In this document: positions 22,603 to 30,322 of the stretch, in pieces
Position numbering within the stretch: the stretch's first letter is position 1
Layout: each line of letters begins with the position of its first letter
Translations under genes and position numbers: made by a program
The notes under the pieces: generated by a model
What the model was told of the DNA's origin: nothing
The model's input: only the letters and a program-made list of their open reading frames with translations
The model's database searches: none
Assembly: GCA_964604565.1 (NCBI GenBank)
Contig: CAZRZN010000013.1
Span: forward strand, 1-38,120
DNA: 38,120 bases
Direction: 5' to 3'
From: CAZRZN01 sp964604565
Lineage (GTDB): Bacteria > Pseudomonadota > Alphaproteobacteria > Rhodobacterales > Rhodobacteraceae

Positions 22603-23318
22603 GCGGGTTGAATGACCTCGGGCAGCCTGTCGGGCTGCCCGTAACCACGGCGTTGCCACGCCCCCGCCCGCCCCATGTGGTTCTGGAGGGGCGATATGGC
22701 CGGCTTGTCCCACTGCGTGAGATCCACGCGGAGGGACTGTATGAGGCGTTTTCAGAAGACCCGGAGGGCCGCGGCTGGACTTATATGCCGAATGGACCAT
22801 GGCAATCCGTGACACAGGCGCAGGCATGGTGCCGGACCGGGCAGGCCAGCGCCGATCCGATGTTCTGGTGCATTCAGGAGCCCGAAGGGACTCCCCTGGG
22901 CTTTTGTTCCGTCCTGCGGATCGCGCCGGAGGTGGGCAGCATAGAGGTCGGTTTCATCCATTTTGCCCCGCGCCTGCAACGCACGCGCCTTGCGACCGAG
23001 GTCATGTATCTGCTCATGCGGTTTGCCTTCGACGACTTGGGCTATCGCCGATACGAGTGGAAATGCGACGCGCTCAATGCGCCGTCTCGGCAGGCAGCAC
23101 ACAGGCTGGGCTTCACCTTCGAGGGTATCTTTCGACAGGCCACTGTCACCAAGGGACGCAACCGCGACACGGCGTGGTTTTCGATCCTTGACCACGAATG
23201 GCCTGCCCTGCGGGAGGCATTCGAGACATGGCTGGACCCGGCGAATTTTGACGGGGACGCCAATCAGCGGCGGTCGCTCGGCGAACTGGCCAAAGCAGCA
23301 CTGCCCATGCGCAGCTGA
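22599..23318 (+). CDS. GNAT family acetyltransferase (RimJ/RimL-like)
   Basis: This encodes 239 aa, with the ATG overlapping the tpa TGA (ATGA), so translation is coupled. The core begins about residue 28 (VVLEGRYGRLVPLREIHAEG). IEVGFIHFAPRLQRTRLATEVMYLL contains the acetyl-CoA-binding segment, and YEWKCDALNAPSRQAAHRLGF is the typical RimJ/RimL-type C-terminal part of the fold. The substrate is unknown. Operon position suggests co-expression with taurine degradation, for example acting on an amine product, but nothing in the sequence proves this. Confidence 0.85.
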   Translation: MSGLNDLGQPVGLPVTTALPRPRPPHVVLEGRYGRLVPLREIHAEGLYEAFSEDPEGRGWTYMPNGPWQSVTQAQAWCRTGQASADPMFWCIQEPEGTPLGFCSVLRIAPEVGSIEVGFIHFAPRLQRTRLATEVMYLLMRFAFDDLGYRRYEWKCDALNAPSRQAAHRLGFTFEGIFRQATVTKGRNRDTAWFSILDHEWPALREAFETWLDPANFDGDANQRRSLGELAKAALPMRS

Positions 23319-23404
23319 CACCGGACCGGATTGGCTTTGATTCTAATCCTTTACACATTCCCCTGCCATATTCAGAGATGTTCAACCTTTTGCATGTCAA
23401 AACC

Positions 23405-23446
23405 TTGACAGCCGGATCTTGAACACCGGTTTTTTGAACGCCGGTG
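23405..23446 (+). promoter_or_regulatory. Three direct repeats upstream of the ImmA/IrrE-like gene
   Basis: TTGACAGCCGG (23405-23415), TTGAACACCGG (23419-23429) and TTGAACGCCGG (23434-23444) repeat at 14-15 bp spacing, 28 bp before the next start codon. CACCGG (23424-23429) and CCGGTG (23441-23446) also form a dyad. This could be an operator array; the binding factor is unknown. Confidence 0.45.
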
Positions 23447-23471
23447 CCTCACGGCAAAAGCGGAGGTTTGC

Positions 23472-24056
23472 ATGCCGCCAAGATACCCATGTTACCCCTA
23501 TGTCGAGCCGCTTGCCTGCAAGGTAAGCGACGAAGAGATCGAAGAGACGATCACCGACATGATGTCCCAAAACCCCGGCCTGACTCTGCGCGACGGGGGA
23601 CCGCTGGATCCGCTGTGCCGAGCCTTGAATGTGGATATCGAATATTCCGGCCCCCCGCATGAGATCCTGCTCGACGTTCCAAGGGATCGGAAAGCGGTGA
23701 TCTATCTGCCCAAGAAGGGAAAGCCGAGGCAGGATCGTTTCGTGGCGGCCATGGGGGTCGGTCACTGGATCATGCATGTTCCCATCACCCGGGAGGCAAA
23801 TCCCGGCTGCGGCATTCAGGCCTTGCACATGCCGGCTGACCGCGCGGCGCTCAAGGAGGCGCGGCGCTTCGCCTGCGCCTTGCTGATGCCGATGCAGGAA
23901 TTCAGCAACCTTTGGTATGAAGGCCGCGCAAATCTGGTCGCCGATACCCTGAATGTCCCGACACAGGTCGTCTATGAACGTGCGGCCCTGCTCGACCTGC
24001 CCGAGGACAATGGACAGGGTGACAAATACGTGTGGAAAGAGCGGTTGCAGTACTAG
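23472..24056 (+). CDS. ImmA/IrrE-like protein with an altered zinc-binding motif
   Basis: This encodes 194 aa with no signal peptide and GGAGG upstream of the ATG. The C-terminal two thirds follow the ImmA/IrrE (COG2856-like) layout: a strand region KAVIYLPKKGKPRQDRF, a helix that should carry HExxH, then KEARRFACALLMPMQEF, equivalent to the conserved E-x-x-A-x-x-FA-x-x-LLMP helix. In this protein the helix reads AAMGVGHWIMH, so H and E of HExxH are replaced by M94 and G95 while H98 and H102 remain. A catalytically dead or altered relative is likely. No HTH repressor or toxin-antitoxin partner is adjacent. Confidence 0.65.
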   Translation: MPPRYPCYPYVEPLACKVSDEEIEETITDMMSQNPGLTLRDGGPLDPLCRALNVDIEYSGPPHEILLDVPRDRKAVIYLPKKGKPRQDRFVAAMGVGHWIMHVPITREANPGCGIQALHMPADRAALKEARRFACALLMPMQEFSNLWYEGRANLVADTLNVPTQVVYERAALLDLPEDNGQGDKYVWKERLQY

Positions 24057-24242
24057 TGGATGCCGCGTTTGATCGGTACAAGAAATTCGTATGGCGTCAA
24101 GACGCAGCCTTTGAACCGCACACCCGATTTGGGTCCCCGGCGAAAGCCAACTATGCGCTAAAAGCGCCAACGGGCCTGCGCGCTGTGGAGCCGATGAAAA
24201 CGCGGTCCTGTCATGCGGTCGTCAGAACGGAACGCGTGCAAG

Positions 24243-24269
24243 AAAAAAGGGCCGCCATGGCGACCCTTT
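24243..24269 (-). terminator. Rho-independent terminator of the HU-like gene
   Basis: On the minus strand, AAAGGGTCGCC pairs with GGCGGCCCTTT (one wobble) and runs straight into TTTTTT (complement of 24243-24248), 48 bases after the HU-like stop. The rest of the gap 24057-24316 shows no gene. Confidence 0.85.
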
Positions 24270-24316
24270 GTCAACTGATCCGCATAGTCGGCAAAAGCCG
24301 GACCCGTGCAAGAAAA

Positions 24317-24604
24317 TCAGGAATTGACGCTGTCTTTCAGCGCCTTCGCGATGGTCACCTTGACCTGCTTGTCGGCTTCCTTGGTGAACTGCTCGCCGGT
24401 CGCAGGGTTGCGAACCATACGCTCCGGACGCTCGCGGCAGTAGATCTTGCCGACACCCGGCAACGTCACCGCGCCGCCGCCTGCAACTTCGGCGGTAATG
24501 ATCTCGGTAATCGCGTCAAGTGCGGCGCCAGCCACTTTCTTGTCCGCATCCATTTTCTCAGCCAGCACAGACACAAGCTGGGTCTTTGTCATCGGCTTTG
24601 CCAT
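24317..24604 (-). CDS. HU/IHF-family DNA-binding protein
   Basis: This is a 95-aa histone-like protein. The N-terminal helices (MTKTQLVSVLAEKMDADKK) are followed by the beta-arm motif, with VTLPGVGKIYCRERPERMVR and RNPATGEQ corresponding to the DNA-bending arm in HU (usual GRNPQTGE). The C terminus KVTIAKALKDSVN is helical. HU-type proteins dimerise, bend DNA and help organise the nucleoid. AAGGAG precedes the ATG. It is monocistronic with its own terminator. Several HU-like paralogues exist in this group, so I do not assign hupA/hupB. Confidence 0.92.
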   Translation of the reverse strand: MAKPMTKTQLVSVLAEKMDADKKVAGAALDAITEIITAEVAGGGAVTLPGVGKIYCRERPERMVRNPATGEQFTKEADKQVKVTIAKALKDSVNS

Positions 24605-24735
24605 TTCATGGTCTCCTTACACCGCCCGTATCCTGGGCCTCTAGAACGCATTACAATCGGATAAATCGGCAGAACACAACGAAAAGGGGGGTATCCTTGG
24701 TCCCGTTCGTGCATTTTCCGGCCGTTTTTGCCGCG

Positions 24736-26220
24736 TCAAAGGAACGCGGTTTCCTCAAAACTCCTCAATTTCCGACTGTGGATACGCTCAAGCGGCATGT
24801 CGCGCAACTGTTCCATGGCGCGAATTCCGATCCGCAGATGACGACTGACCTGCGTCTTGTAAAAGTCCGAAGCCATGCCCGGCAGTTTCAACTCGCCATG
24901 CAGGGGCCTGTCAGAGACACATAGCAAGGTTCCGTAGGGCACCCGAAAACGGAACCCGTTGGCGGCGATCGTCGCGCTTTCCATGTCCAGCGCAATGGCC
25001 CGCGACTGGCTGAGACGCTTCACCGGGCCGCTGTGCTCCCGCAACTCCCAGTTGCGGTTGTCCAACGTTGCGACAGTGCCCGTGCGCATCACGCGCTTGA
25101 GGTCAAAGCCTTCAAGCTCGGTCTCCTGCGCAACCGCGTTTTCCAATGCGATCTGGATCTCGGCCAAGGCCGGAATGGGCACCCAGACCGGCAGGTCGTC
25201 GTCCAGCACCTTGTCCTCACGCAGATAGGCATGGGCCAGCACGTAATCGCCCAAGGATTGAGAGTTCCGCAACCCGGCACAATGGCCCACCATCAGCCAT
25301 GCGTGCGGCCGCAGGACAGCGATGTGGTCGGTCGCAGTCTTGGCGTTCGAGGGCCCCACACCAATATTCACCAGCGTGATGCCGGACTGCTTGCCGCGCT
25401 TGAGATGGTAGGTCGGCATCTGGGGCATCCGGTCGAAAGTGGGGATGACCCCGTCCGGGTCGGTGATCTCGACATTGCCGGTGCTGACGAAACTCGTATA
25501 GCCGCTGTTCGGATCCGCGAGCATCGCTCGGGCATACGCCTCGAATTCGCTGACATAGAACTGGTAGTTGGTGAACAGGACGTGGTTCTGAAAATGCTCT
25601 GGTTCCGTCGCGGTGTAATGCGCCAGCCGCGCCAGTGAATAATCGACCCGCTGGGCGGTGAATGGCGCCAGCGGCATCGTGCCATCCGCGGCGGGCTGCG
25701 CCTCGCCGTTGACGATGTCGTCATTGGTTGTGGACAGGTCTGGCACGTCGAATACGTCGCGCAAAGCAAAGCTTGCCCCACCCTCCTGTGGCACGGTTAC
25801 GCCCGGGAAATTGGCAACGGCAAAATGCACGGGCATGGGCGTGTCGGAAAGGCCGATACGCACCTTCACGCCGTGATTGTCCAGCAATAGACCGATCTGC
25901 TGCGCAAGGTAGTTGCGGAACAGATGCGGCCGCGTCACCGTCGTCGCGTAGGTTCCTGGCTGGGTTACGTGACCAAAGCTTAACCGGGTGTCTATCTTGT
26001 CGAAGCGCGTCGTCGTCAGGCGGATTTCAGGATAATAGGCGCGGATGCGCACGCCGGGATGGCCATCGGACATCGCCTTGAGAAAGCTGTCGCGCAAAAA
26101 GACCGCAGCCGCGTCGTAAAGTGCGCAGAGACGGTCCGCCGCCGCGATCGGATCCCCAAAGCTTGCCTGACCGGGAACATCCGGCATCACGATTTCAAGA
26201 TTCTCTGCCGTATGTTGCAT
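24736..26220 (-). CDS. amn: AMP nucleosidase
   Basis: This 494-aa enzyme hydrolyses AMP to adenine and ribose 5-phosphate. The N-terminal AMN domain runs to about residue 170 (DRLCALYDAAAVFLRDSF). The C-terminal phosphorylase-like domain has GVGPSNAKTATDHIAVLRPH, MVGHCAGLRNSQSLGDYVLA and the ribose-binding ALDMESATIAANGFRF, the classic Amn pattern. Length matches E. coli Amn. The ATG at 26220 has GAGG upstream; an in-frame TTG at 26232 is less likely. It is divergent from a VOC-family gene. Confidence 0.95.
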   Translation of the reverse strand: MQHTAENLEIVMPDVPGQASFGDPIAAADRLCALYDAAAVFLRDSFLKAMSDGHPGVRIRAYYPEIRLTTTRFDKIDTRLSFGHVTQPGTYATTVTRPHLFRNYLAQQIGLLLDNHGVKVRIGLSDTPMPVHFAVANFPGVTVPQEGGASFALRDVFDVPDLSTTNDDIVNGEAQPAADGTMPLAPFTAQRVDYSLARLAHYTATEPEHFQNHVLFTNYQFYVSEFEAYARAMLADPNSGYTSFVSTGNVEITDPDGVIPTFDRMPQMPTYHLKRGKQSGITLVNIGVGPSNAKTATDHIAVLRPHAWLMVGHCAGLRNSQSLGDYVLAHAYLREDKVLDDDLPVWVPIPALAEIQIALENAVAQETELEGFDLKRVMRTGTVATLDNRNWELREHSGPVKRLSQSRAIALDMESATIAANGFRFRVPYGTLLCVSDRPLHGELKLPGMASDFYKTQVSRHLRIGIRAMEQLRDMPLERIHSRKLRSFEETAFL

Positions 26221-26300
26221 GCCGGACCTCAAGTTTTCGACCCAAGGTTGACAGCTACAGAGAGCAGGTTCAAGCTGCCCAAAAGGTCACAGGTGCTGAC

Positions 26301-26720
26301 ATGAATTATGAAACCGTGTCTCCTGCGGACTTTGGCGCATCGTTGACAGGCATCGGGCTGAACCTGCTGGTGCGCAATGTGCCCGGACATTGCGCGATGC
26401 TGACGGGTGTTTTCGGAATGACCGCGCATCGGGTCAGTCGCGACTTTGCCATCCTGCGCTACGGAACGGCACTGTTCCAACTGCATGCCGACGGAACCTA
26501 TGCCGCCAACCCGTATCTTGGCCTCTTGCCCGAAAACCCGCCGCGTGGCGCAGGGATCGAACTCCGACTGTATGACAGCGACCCGGACGAAGCCGCAAGT
26601 CGCGCGGAAGCGCAGGGCATGCAAATTCTCCAACCGCCGACGGACAAGCCGCATGGGCTGCGCGAATGCTATCTGATCTGCCCCGATGGCTATGCATGGG
26701 TGCCGTCGCGACCTGTTTGA
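26301..26720 (+). CDS. VOC (glyoxalase/bleomycin-resistance fold) family protein
   Basis: This encodes 139 aa. The layout of a VOC module is visible: GIGLNLLVRNVPGHCAMLTG as the first strand-helix, FAILRYGTALFQLHADG, GAGIELRLYDSDPDEAASRA starting the second half, and LRECYLICPDGYAWVPSR as the final strands. Metal-ligand positions are not clear enough to name a reaction. AGGTG lies before the ATG at 26301. It is divergent from amn with 80 bases between. Confidence 0.75.
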   Translation: MNYETVSPADFGASLTGIGLNLLVRNVPGHCAMLTGVFGMTAHRVSRDFAILRYGTALFQLHADGTYAANPYLGLLPENPPRGAGIELRLYDSDPDEAASRAEAQGMQILQPPTDKPHGLRECYLICPDGYAWVPSRPV

Positions 26721-26921
26721 GCCAATCGCCTCCGGCGTTTCCTGCTTCCTCGACCCGCTGGCATCCGCGAAATACACCGGCATGATTTGACGGATGGCCA
26801 CAGGTCCTGATGCGCGGAAAAAGCTGCCGCTTTAAAGGGGCTGGAAATGACTGGGTTTCGACCTTTTCGATTGCGTTGGTCCGGCAGCTTCTCATGGGGG
26901 CGCTGCACATTCGCGTTCGGT

Positions 26922-26950
26922 TTGACAAGCGCACGCAGCCCCATCACTAT
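26922..26950 (+). promoter_or_regulatory. Possible sigma-70 promoter for the class II aldolase gene
   Basis: A perfect -35 TTGACA (26922-26927), a 17-bp spacer and a weak -10 CACTAT (26945-26950) predict a short leader before the AGGAGG and ATG at 26972. The weak -10 limits confidence. Confidence 0.4.
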
Positions 26951-26971
26951 TCGATGCAGGAGGACCTTGCC

Positions 26972-27727
26972 ATGAACGCACCGCAGACCATTTCCAACAT
27001 CGAACATTGGGAAGAACGCGTCGATCTTGCCGCGGCCTTCCGCTGGACCGTCCGCCTCAACATGCACGAGGCCGTGGCCAATCATTTCAGCCTGTCCATC
27101 AACGACGATGGCACGCGGTTCCTGATGAACCCCAACCAGATGCATTTCTCCCGGATCCGCGCATCTGACCTGATTATCGTCGACGCCAACGATCCGGACA
27201 CGCTCAACCGACCCGGGGCGCCGGATCCCACGGCCTGGGGGTTGCACGGCGGCCTGCATCGCCATTGTCCTCACGCCCGTTGCGCGATGCATGTCCATTC
27301 CGTCCATGCCACCGTCCTCGCCTGCCTCAAGGACAAGCGCCTGCCGCCATTGGATCAGAATGCGGCCATGTTCCACAACCGGATCGCCATCGACGACAGT
27401 TACGGCGGTCTTGCCTTCGAGGAAGAAGGCGAACGCTGTGCCCATTTGCTCGCGGACCCAAAGGTCAAGACGCTGATCATGGGCAACCATGGCGTGATGA
27501 TCATCGGCGACACGGTGGCCGAGACTTTCAATCGGCTCTACTACTTCGAGCGCGCGGCGCAGACCTATATCACGGCGCTTCAAACCGGGCGGCCTCTGGA
27601 CATCCTGTCGGACGAGGTGGCCGAAAAAACCGCCAGCGAGATCGAGGAATACCCAGAGCAGGACATTCGTCATCTGGCGGAACTCAAGGCGATGCTCGAC
27701 GACGAAGGGTCGAATTACGCCACCTGA
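26972..27727 (+). CDS. Class II aldolase/adducin family protein
   Basis: This encodes 251 aa, starting MNAPQTISNIEHWEERVDLA after a perfect AGGAGG. The metal-binding pair of the fold is in CAMHVHSVHATVLACL (HVH), with a further ligand expected in LIMGNHGVMIIGDTVAETFN; NHFSLSIND and FLMNPNQMHFSRI line the substrate pocket. The family includes fuculose- and rhamnulose-phosphate aldolases, ribulose-5-phosphate epimerases and decarboxylase-like enzymes. The sequence is not close enough to a characterised member for me to choose a substrate. No sugar kinase or transporter is adjacent. Confidence 0.85.
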   Translation: MNAPQTISNIEHWEERVDLAAAFRWTVRLNMHEAVANHFSLSINDDGTRFLMNPNQMHFSRIRASDLIIVDANDPDTLNRPGAPDPTAWGLHGGLHRHCPHARCAMHVHSVHATVLACLKDKRLPPLDQNAAMFHNRIAIDDSYGGLAFEEEGERCAHLLADPKVKTLIMGNHGVMIIGDTVAETFNRLYYFERAAQTYITALQTGRPLDILSDEVAEKTASEIEEYPEQDIRHLAELKAMLDDEGSNYAT

Positions 27728-27745
27728 CCTGAAACGGTGACAGAT

Positions 27746-27775
27746 GGCCACGCGACCCATGTCCTTCGCGTGGTC
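27746..27775 (+). terminator. Hairpin downstream of the class II aldolase gene
   Basis: GGCCACGCG (27746-27754) pairs with CGCGTGGTC (27767-27775), nine pairs with one wobble and a 12-nt loop, 18 bases after the stop. There is no T tract. The remaining gap to 27999 holds no gene I can support. Confidence 0.45.
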
Positions 27776-27999
27776 ATTGGCAGGATGCGGCCCCCGGTGT
27801 CCGATCTCTTTGCCGCCCGCAGATTGGGCTTCACCGGGTCAAACCATCGCAATGGACATCACAACATTATGCGCCCCCCTTGGCAGAACTGACCGCACCG
27901 CCGGGGGCTCAACTCGCCCTCGACGGGGTTTCGGCAGGGTGTCCAAGAAAAGTCGAACGCTATTCCCTTGTGGTGCGATACGGATAGCGCTGGTCTTGC

Positions 28000-28032
28000 A
28001 AAAAGATCAGGGCCCCGCTGCAACGGCGCCCT
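28000..28032 (-). terminator. Terminator abutting the lytic transglycosylase stop codon
   Basis: On the minus strand, AGGGC-G-CCG pairs with CGG-G-GCCCT around TTGCAG, followed by GATC and TTTTT. The hairpin begins at the base right after the stop codon (28033-28035). Confidence 0.75.
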
Positions 28033-28512
28033 CTAGTCGGACCGCAGACCGGTCTCAACCAGCAGATTCTTGCGCTTGGCTTCATAGTAATACCCGCGCG
28101 CATACCACATGATCGACCTGTCCCAGTCACCGTCCGCCACGAGGTAGGCGCCCCTCAGATACTTCAGCCCGTATTTCAGGTTGGTATCTGCATCCAGCAG
28201 ATCATTGCTCCCACCCCGAAACCCCATGGTCCGGGCGGTTTGCGGCAAGATCTGCAAGAGGCCCCAGTAAGGGCCGTTGCGGGCCCAGGGCCGGTGGGTG
28301 CTTTCGCGGATCGCAAGGCGATGCACGAGGCCACGCGGCAAATCGTAGTGGTCGGCCCACTTGTTTATCTTTCCCCTCAGTTCCGGGGTCTCATTCGGGT
28401 GCAGCGGAAGCGCGGTGGGCGCCTGCGCCTCAGCCTTGACCCCGTGGGGGCGCAGGGCGCAACCGGTCAGTGCCAGAGCAGACGTCAGGATGAACAAGCG
28501 GCGGGTCAGCAT
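28033..28512 (-). CDS. Lytic transglycosylase domain lipoprotein
   Basis: This is a 159-aa small peptidoglycan hydrolase. The signal MLTRRLFILTSALALTGC ends in a lipobox with C18 as the lipidated residue. The catalytic domain shows HRLAIRESTHRPWARNG, with the presumed catalytic glutamate in RES, then GLLQILPQTARTMGF and DADTNLKYGLKYL, the SLT (Slt70-type) pattern. It would cleave glycan strands in the periplasm. GGAG precedes the ATG at 28512; longer in-frame starts would bury the lipoprotein signal. It is divergent from the epimerase-like gene. Confidence 0.88.
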   Translation of the reverse strand: MLTRRLFILTSALALTGCALRPHGVKAEAQAPTALPLHPNETPELRGKINKWADHYDLPRGLVHRLAIRESTHRPWARNGPYWGLLQILPQTARTMGFRGGSNDLLDADTNLKYGLKYLRGAYLVADGDWDRSIMWYARGYYYEAKRKNLLVETGLRSD

Positions 28513-28694
28513 GGGAACTCCGAAAAACCTAAGCTCTCCTAATCCGCAAATCCGCGTCAGGCGAGTCCGCCGATGCCGCATCGGCAAAAGGCCGCCAGAG
28601 GGGCGGATGCCCCGGTGACACCGCATTGCATTGAAACCTTCGGGACATGGCACAGACACTTGCAAAATACTGTTGGCCGCGCCACCTAGTCCTG

Positions 28695-29555
28695 ATGACT
28701 GGCACCCTTCTCACCCTTGGCCACGGCTATTCCGCGCGCGCCCTGACCCGCCTGCTGCGTCCTGCGGGATGGCAGATCATCGGCACGACCCGCGATCCGG
28801 AGAAGCTTGAACCGCTGCGCGCGACCGGTATCTCCCCGATTCTGTGGGATGCGACAAGTGTCGGGCAGGCTCTGGAATCAGCGACGCATCTGTTGGTGTC
28901 CACTGCCCCCGACAAGGAGGGTGATCCGGCCCTGCGCTTGATCGGCCCCGACATCGCGCGCCGCGCAGCCACTCTCCAATGGGCCGGCTATCTTTCGACC
29001 ACGGCAGTTTACGGCGATCATCAGGGGGGCTGGGTCGATGAGGACACAGACCTGAACCCGACCTCGCGCCGCGGACGCGCCCGGGTTCAAGCTGAACAGG
29101 ACTGGGCCGATATCGAGGGCCTGCCCTTGCACATCTTTCGGCTGGCCGGAATCTACGGCCCGGGCCGCGGCCCGTTCTCGAAGATTCGCAACGGCACTGC
29201 CCGCCGGATCATAAAGCCGAACCAGGTTTTTTCCCGCATAAATGTCGAAGACATTGCCCGCATTTTGAAAAAGTCGATGGAACATCCGCAGCCCGGGGCT
29301 GTCTACAACCTGTGCGACGACGATCCCGCGCCACCGCAGGATGTAATCGCCTGCGCGGCCGACCTGCTGGACATGCCGGTCCCACCGGAAGTCCCCTTCG
29401 AGGAGGCCGATCTCAGCCCGATGGCGCGCAGTTTCTACGGTGAAAGCAAGCGTGTGTCCAACGCGCGGGTGAAGGAACAATTGGGTGTCGACCTGCTCTT
29501 TCCGGACTATCGCAGCGGACTTGCCGCCATTCTTGCCGCTGAAAAAGAAGCATGA
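28695..29555 (+). CDS. NAD(P)-binding epimerase-like SDR protein
   Basis: This encodes 286 aa. The N terminus MTGTLLTLGHGYSARALTRL has a GxGxxA-type Rossmann loop (GHGYSAR). LLVSTAPDKEGDP, GYLSTTAVYGDHQGGWVDE (tyrosine region) and LPLHIFRLAGIYGPGRGP are typical of atypical extended SDRs related to YeeZ. Substrate is unknown. An in-frame ATG at 28647 is possible, but the family normally starts a few residues before the Rossmann loop, so I prefer 28695 even though its ribosome-binding site is weak. The stop overlaps the next start (ATGA). Confidence 0.8.
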   Translation: MTGTLLTLGHGYSARALTRLLRPAGWQIIGTTRDPEKLEPLRATGISPILWDATSVGQALESATHLLVSTAPDKEGDPALRLIGPDIARRAATLQWAGYLSTTAVYGDHQGGWVDEDTDLNPTSRRGRARVQAEQDWADIEGLPLHIFRLAGIYGPGRGPFSKIRNGTARRIIKPNQVFSRINVEDIARILKKSMEHPQPGAVYNLCDDDPAPPQDVIACAADLLDMPVPPEVPFEEADLSPMARSFYGESKRVSNARVKEQLGVDLLFPDYRSGLAAILAAEKEA

Positions 29556-30187
29556 CGATGACAGTGGAGTCTGATGGCCTCGGTCCAGGACCCAAACAGA
29601 TACGCAGCCCGCAGAGTCTGGGCGAGCTTCTCGAAGCGATGCGCCCGGAGGAGGGCGACCTGCGTGTCTCTGTCGGCGACGTTCTGAGACGGGTCGGGGA
29701 CCAATCCTTTGCTCCGGTCATCCTTGTGCCTGCGATTGTCCTGGTCTCCCCCATATCGGGCATTCCCGGCAGTCCGACCATCGGCGCGTTGATCACGATC
29801 CTGGTTTCGATTCAAGCGTTGCTCGGGCGGCGGCAGCTCTGGCTGCCCGGGTTTCTGCGCCGTCGCAGCATCGGGGCGAGCAAGATGAACCGCGCCATCA
29901 ACTGGCTGAGCAGACCCGCGGGCTGGATGGACCGTCACAGCAGCGGGCGCCTCAAACTGTTGAGTTCAAGGCCGTTGCAACCGGTCGCTTATGCGACCGT
30001 CACGTTGTGCGCCGTAGCCTGGCCCTTTTTCGAACTCCTGCCCTTTGTTACCTCGTTTTTCGCGGGGGCCGTGGCCATGATCATGTTCGGGATCATGACA
30101 CGCGACGGGATCTATCTTGTCGCTGGCTACGCCCAGACCGCCGCATTGGCGCTGACAATCGCGTCGATCTGGTCAGGGCTGATCTGA
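29552..30187 (+). CDS. ExoD-family membrane protein
   Basis: This is a 211-aa protein of the ExoD family (exopolysaccharide synthesis, PF06055 type). The N-terminal cytoplasmic part LGELLEAMRPEEGDLRVSVG is followed by several hydrophobic segments (SFAPVILVPAIVLVSP; GALITILVSIQALLG; near the end AVAMIMFGIMTRDGIYLVAG). RRQLWLPGFLRRRSI is the characteristic central motif. ExoD was first linked to polysaccharide and alkali tolerance in rhizobia, but its biochemical role is unclear. It is translationally coupled to the SDR gene. Confidence 0.88.
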   Translation: MTMTVESDGLGPGPKQIRSPQSLGELLEAMRPEEGDLRVSVGDVLRRVGDQSFAPVILVPAIVLVSPISGIPGSPTIGALITILVSIQALLGRRQLWLPGFLRRRSIGASKMNRAINWLSRPAGWMDRHSSGRLKLLSSRPLQPVAYATVTLCAVAWPFFELLPFVTSFFAGAVAMIMFGIMTRDGIYLVAGYAQTAALALTIASIWSGLI

Positions 30188-30229
30188 GCGACGGCAAGGG
30201 TCGCGTGGGCGTCTAAGCCGGGTGAAACA

Positions 30230-30290
30230 GGGGGGCGCTGCCCCCCTCGGCCTGGCGGCCTCACCCCCCGGAGTATTTCTGGAAAGAAGA
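30230..30290 (-). repeat. Intergenic hairpin-rich repeat element, copy 2
   Basis: Read on the minus strand, this gives TTCTTTCCAGAAATACTCC, a G run, a GAGGCC/GGCC middle stem, then GGGGGGC-AGC-GCCCCCC (30230-30246). The order matches the element at 12384-12448. It lies between convergent exoD-like and dxs genes, downstream of both, so it may act as their shared terminator. Confidence 0.65.
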
Positions 30291-30322
30291 AACCATATGG
30301 ACGCGGCCACGCGTATCCTTGG

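Noticed and set aside
24032..24664. A 210-codon plus-strand frame running across the HU-like gene
   Set aside because: It is antisense to a clear HU protein and its terminator, and overlaps the end of the ImmA/IrrE-like gene.
27728..28032. A 122-codon plus-strand frame after the class II aldolase gene (27744-28112)
   Set aside because: It starts in a hairpin, runs through the opposing terminator into the antisense of the transglycosylase gene, and has no ribosome-binding site.
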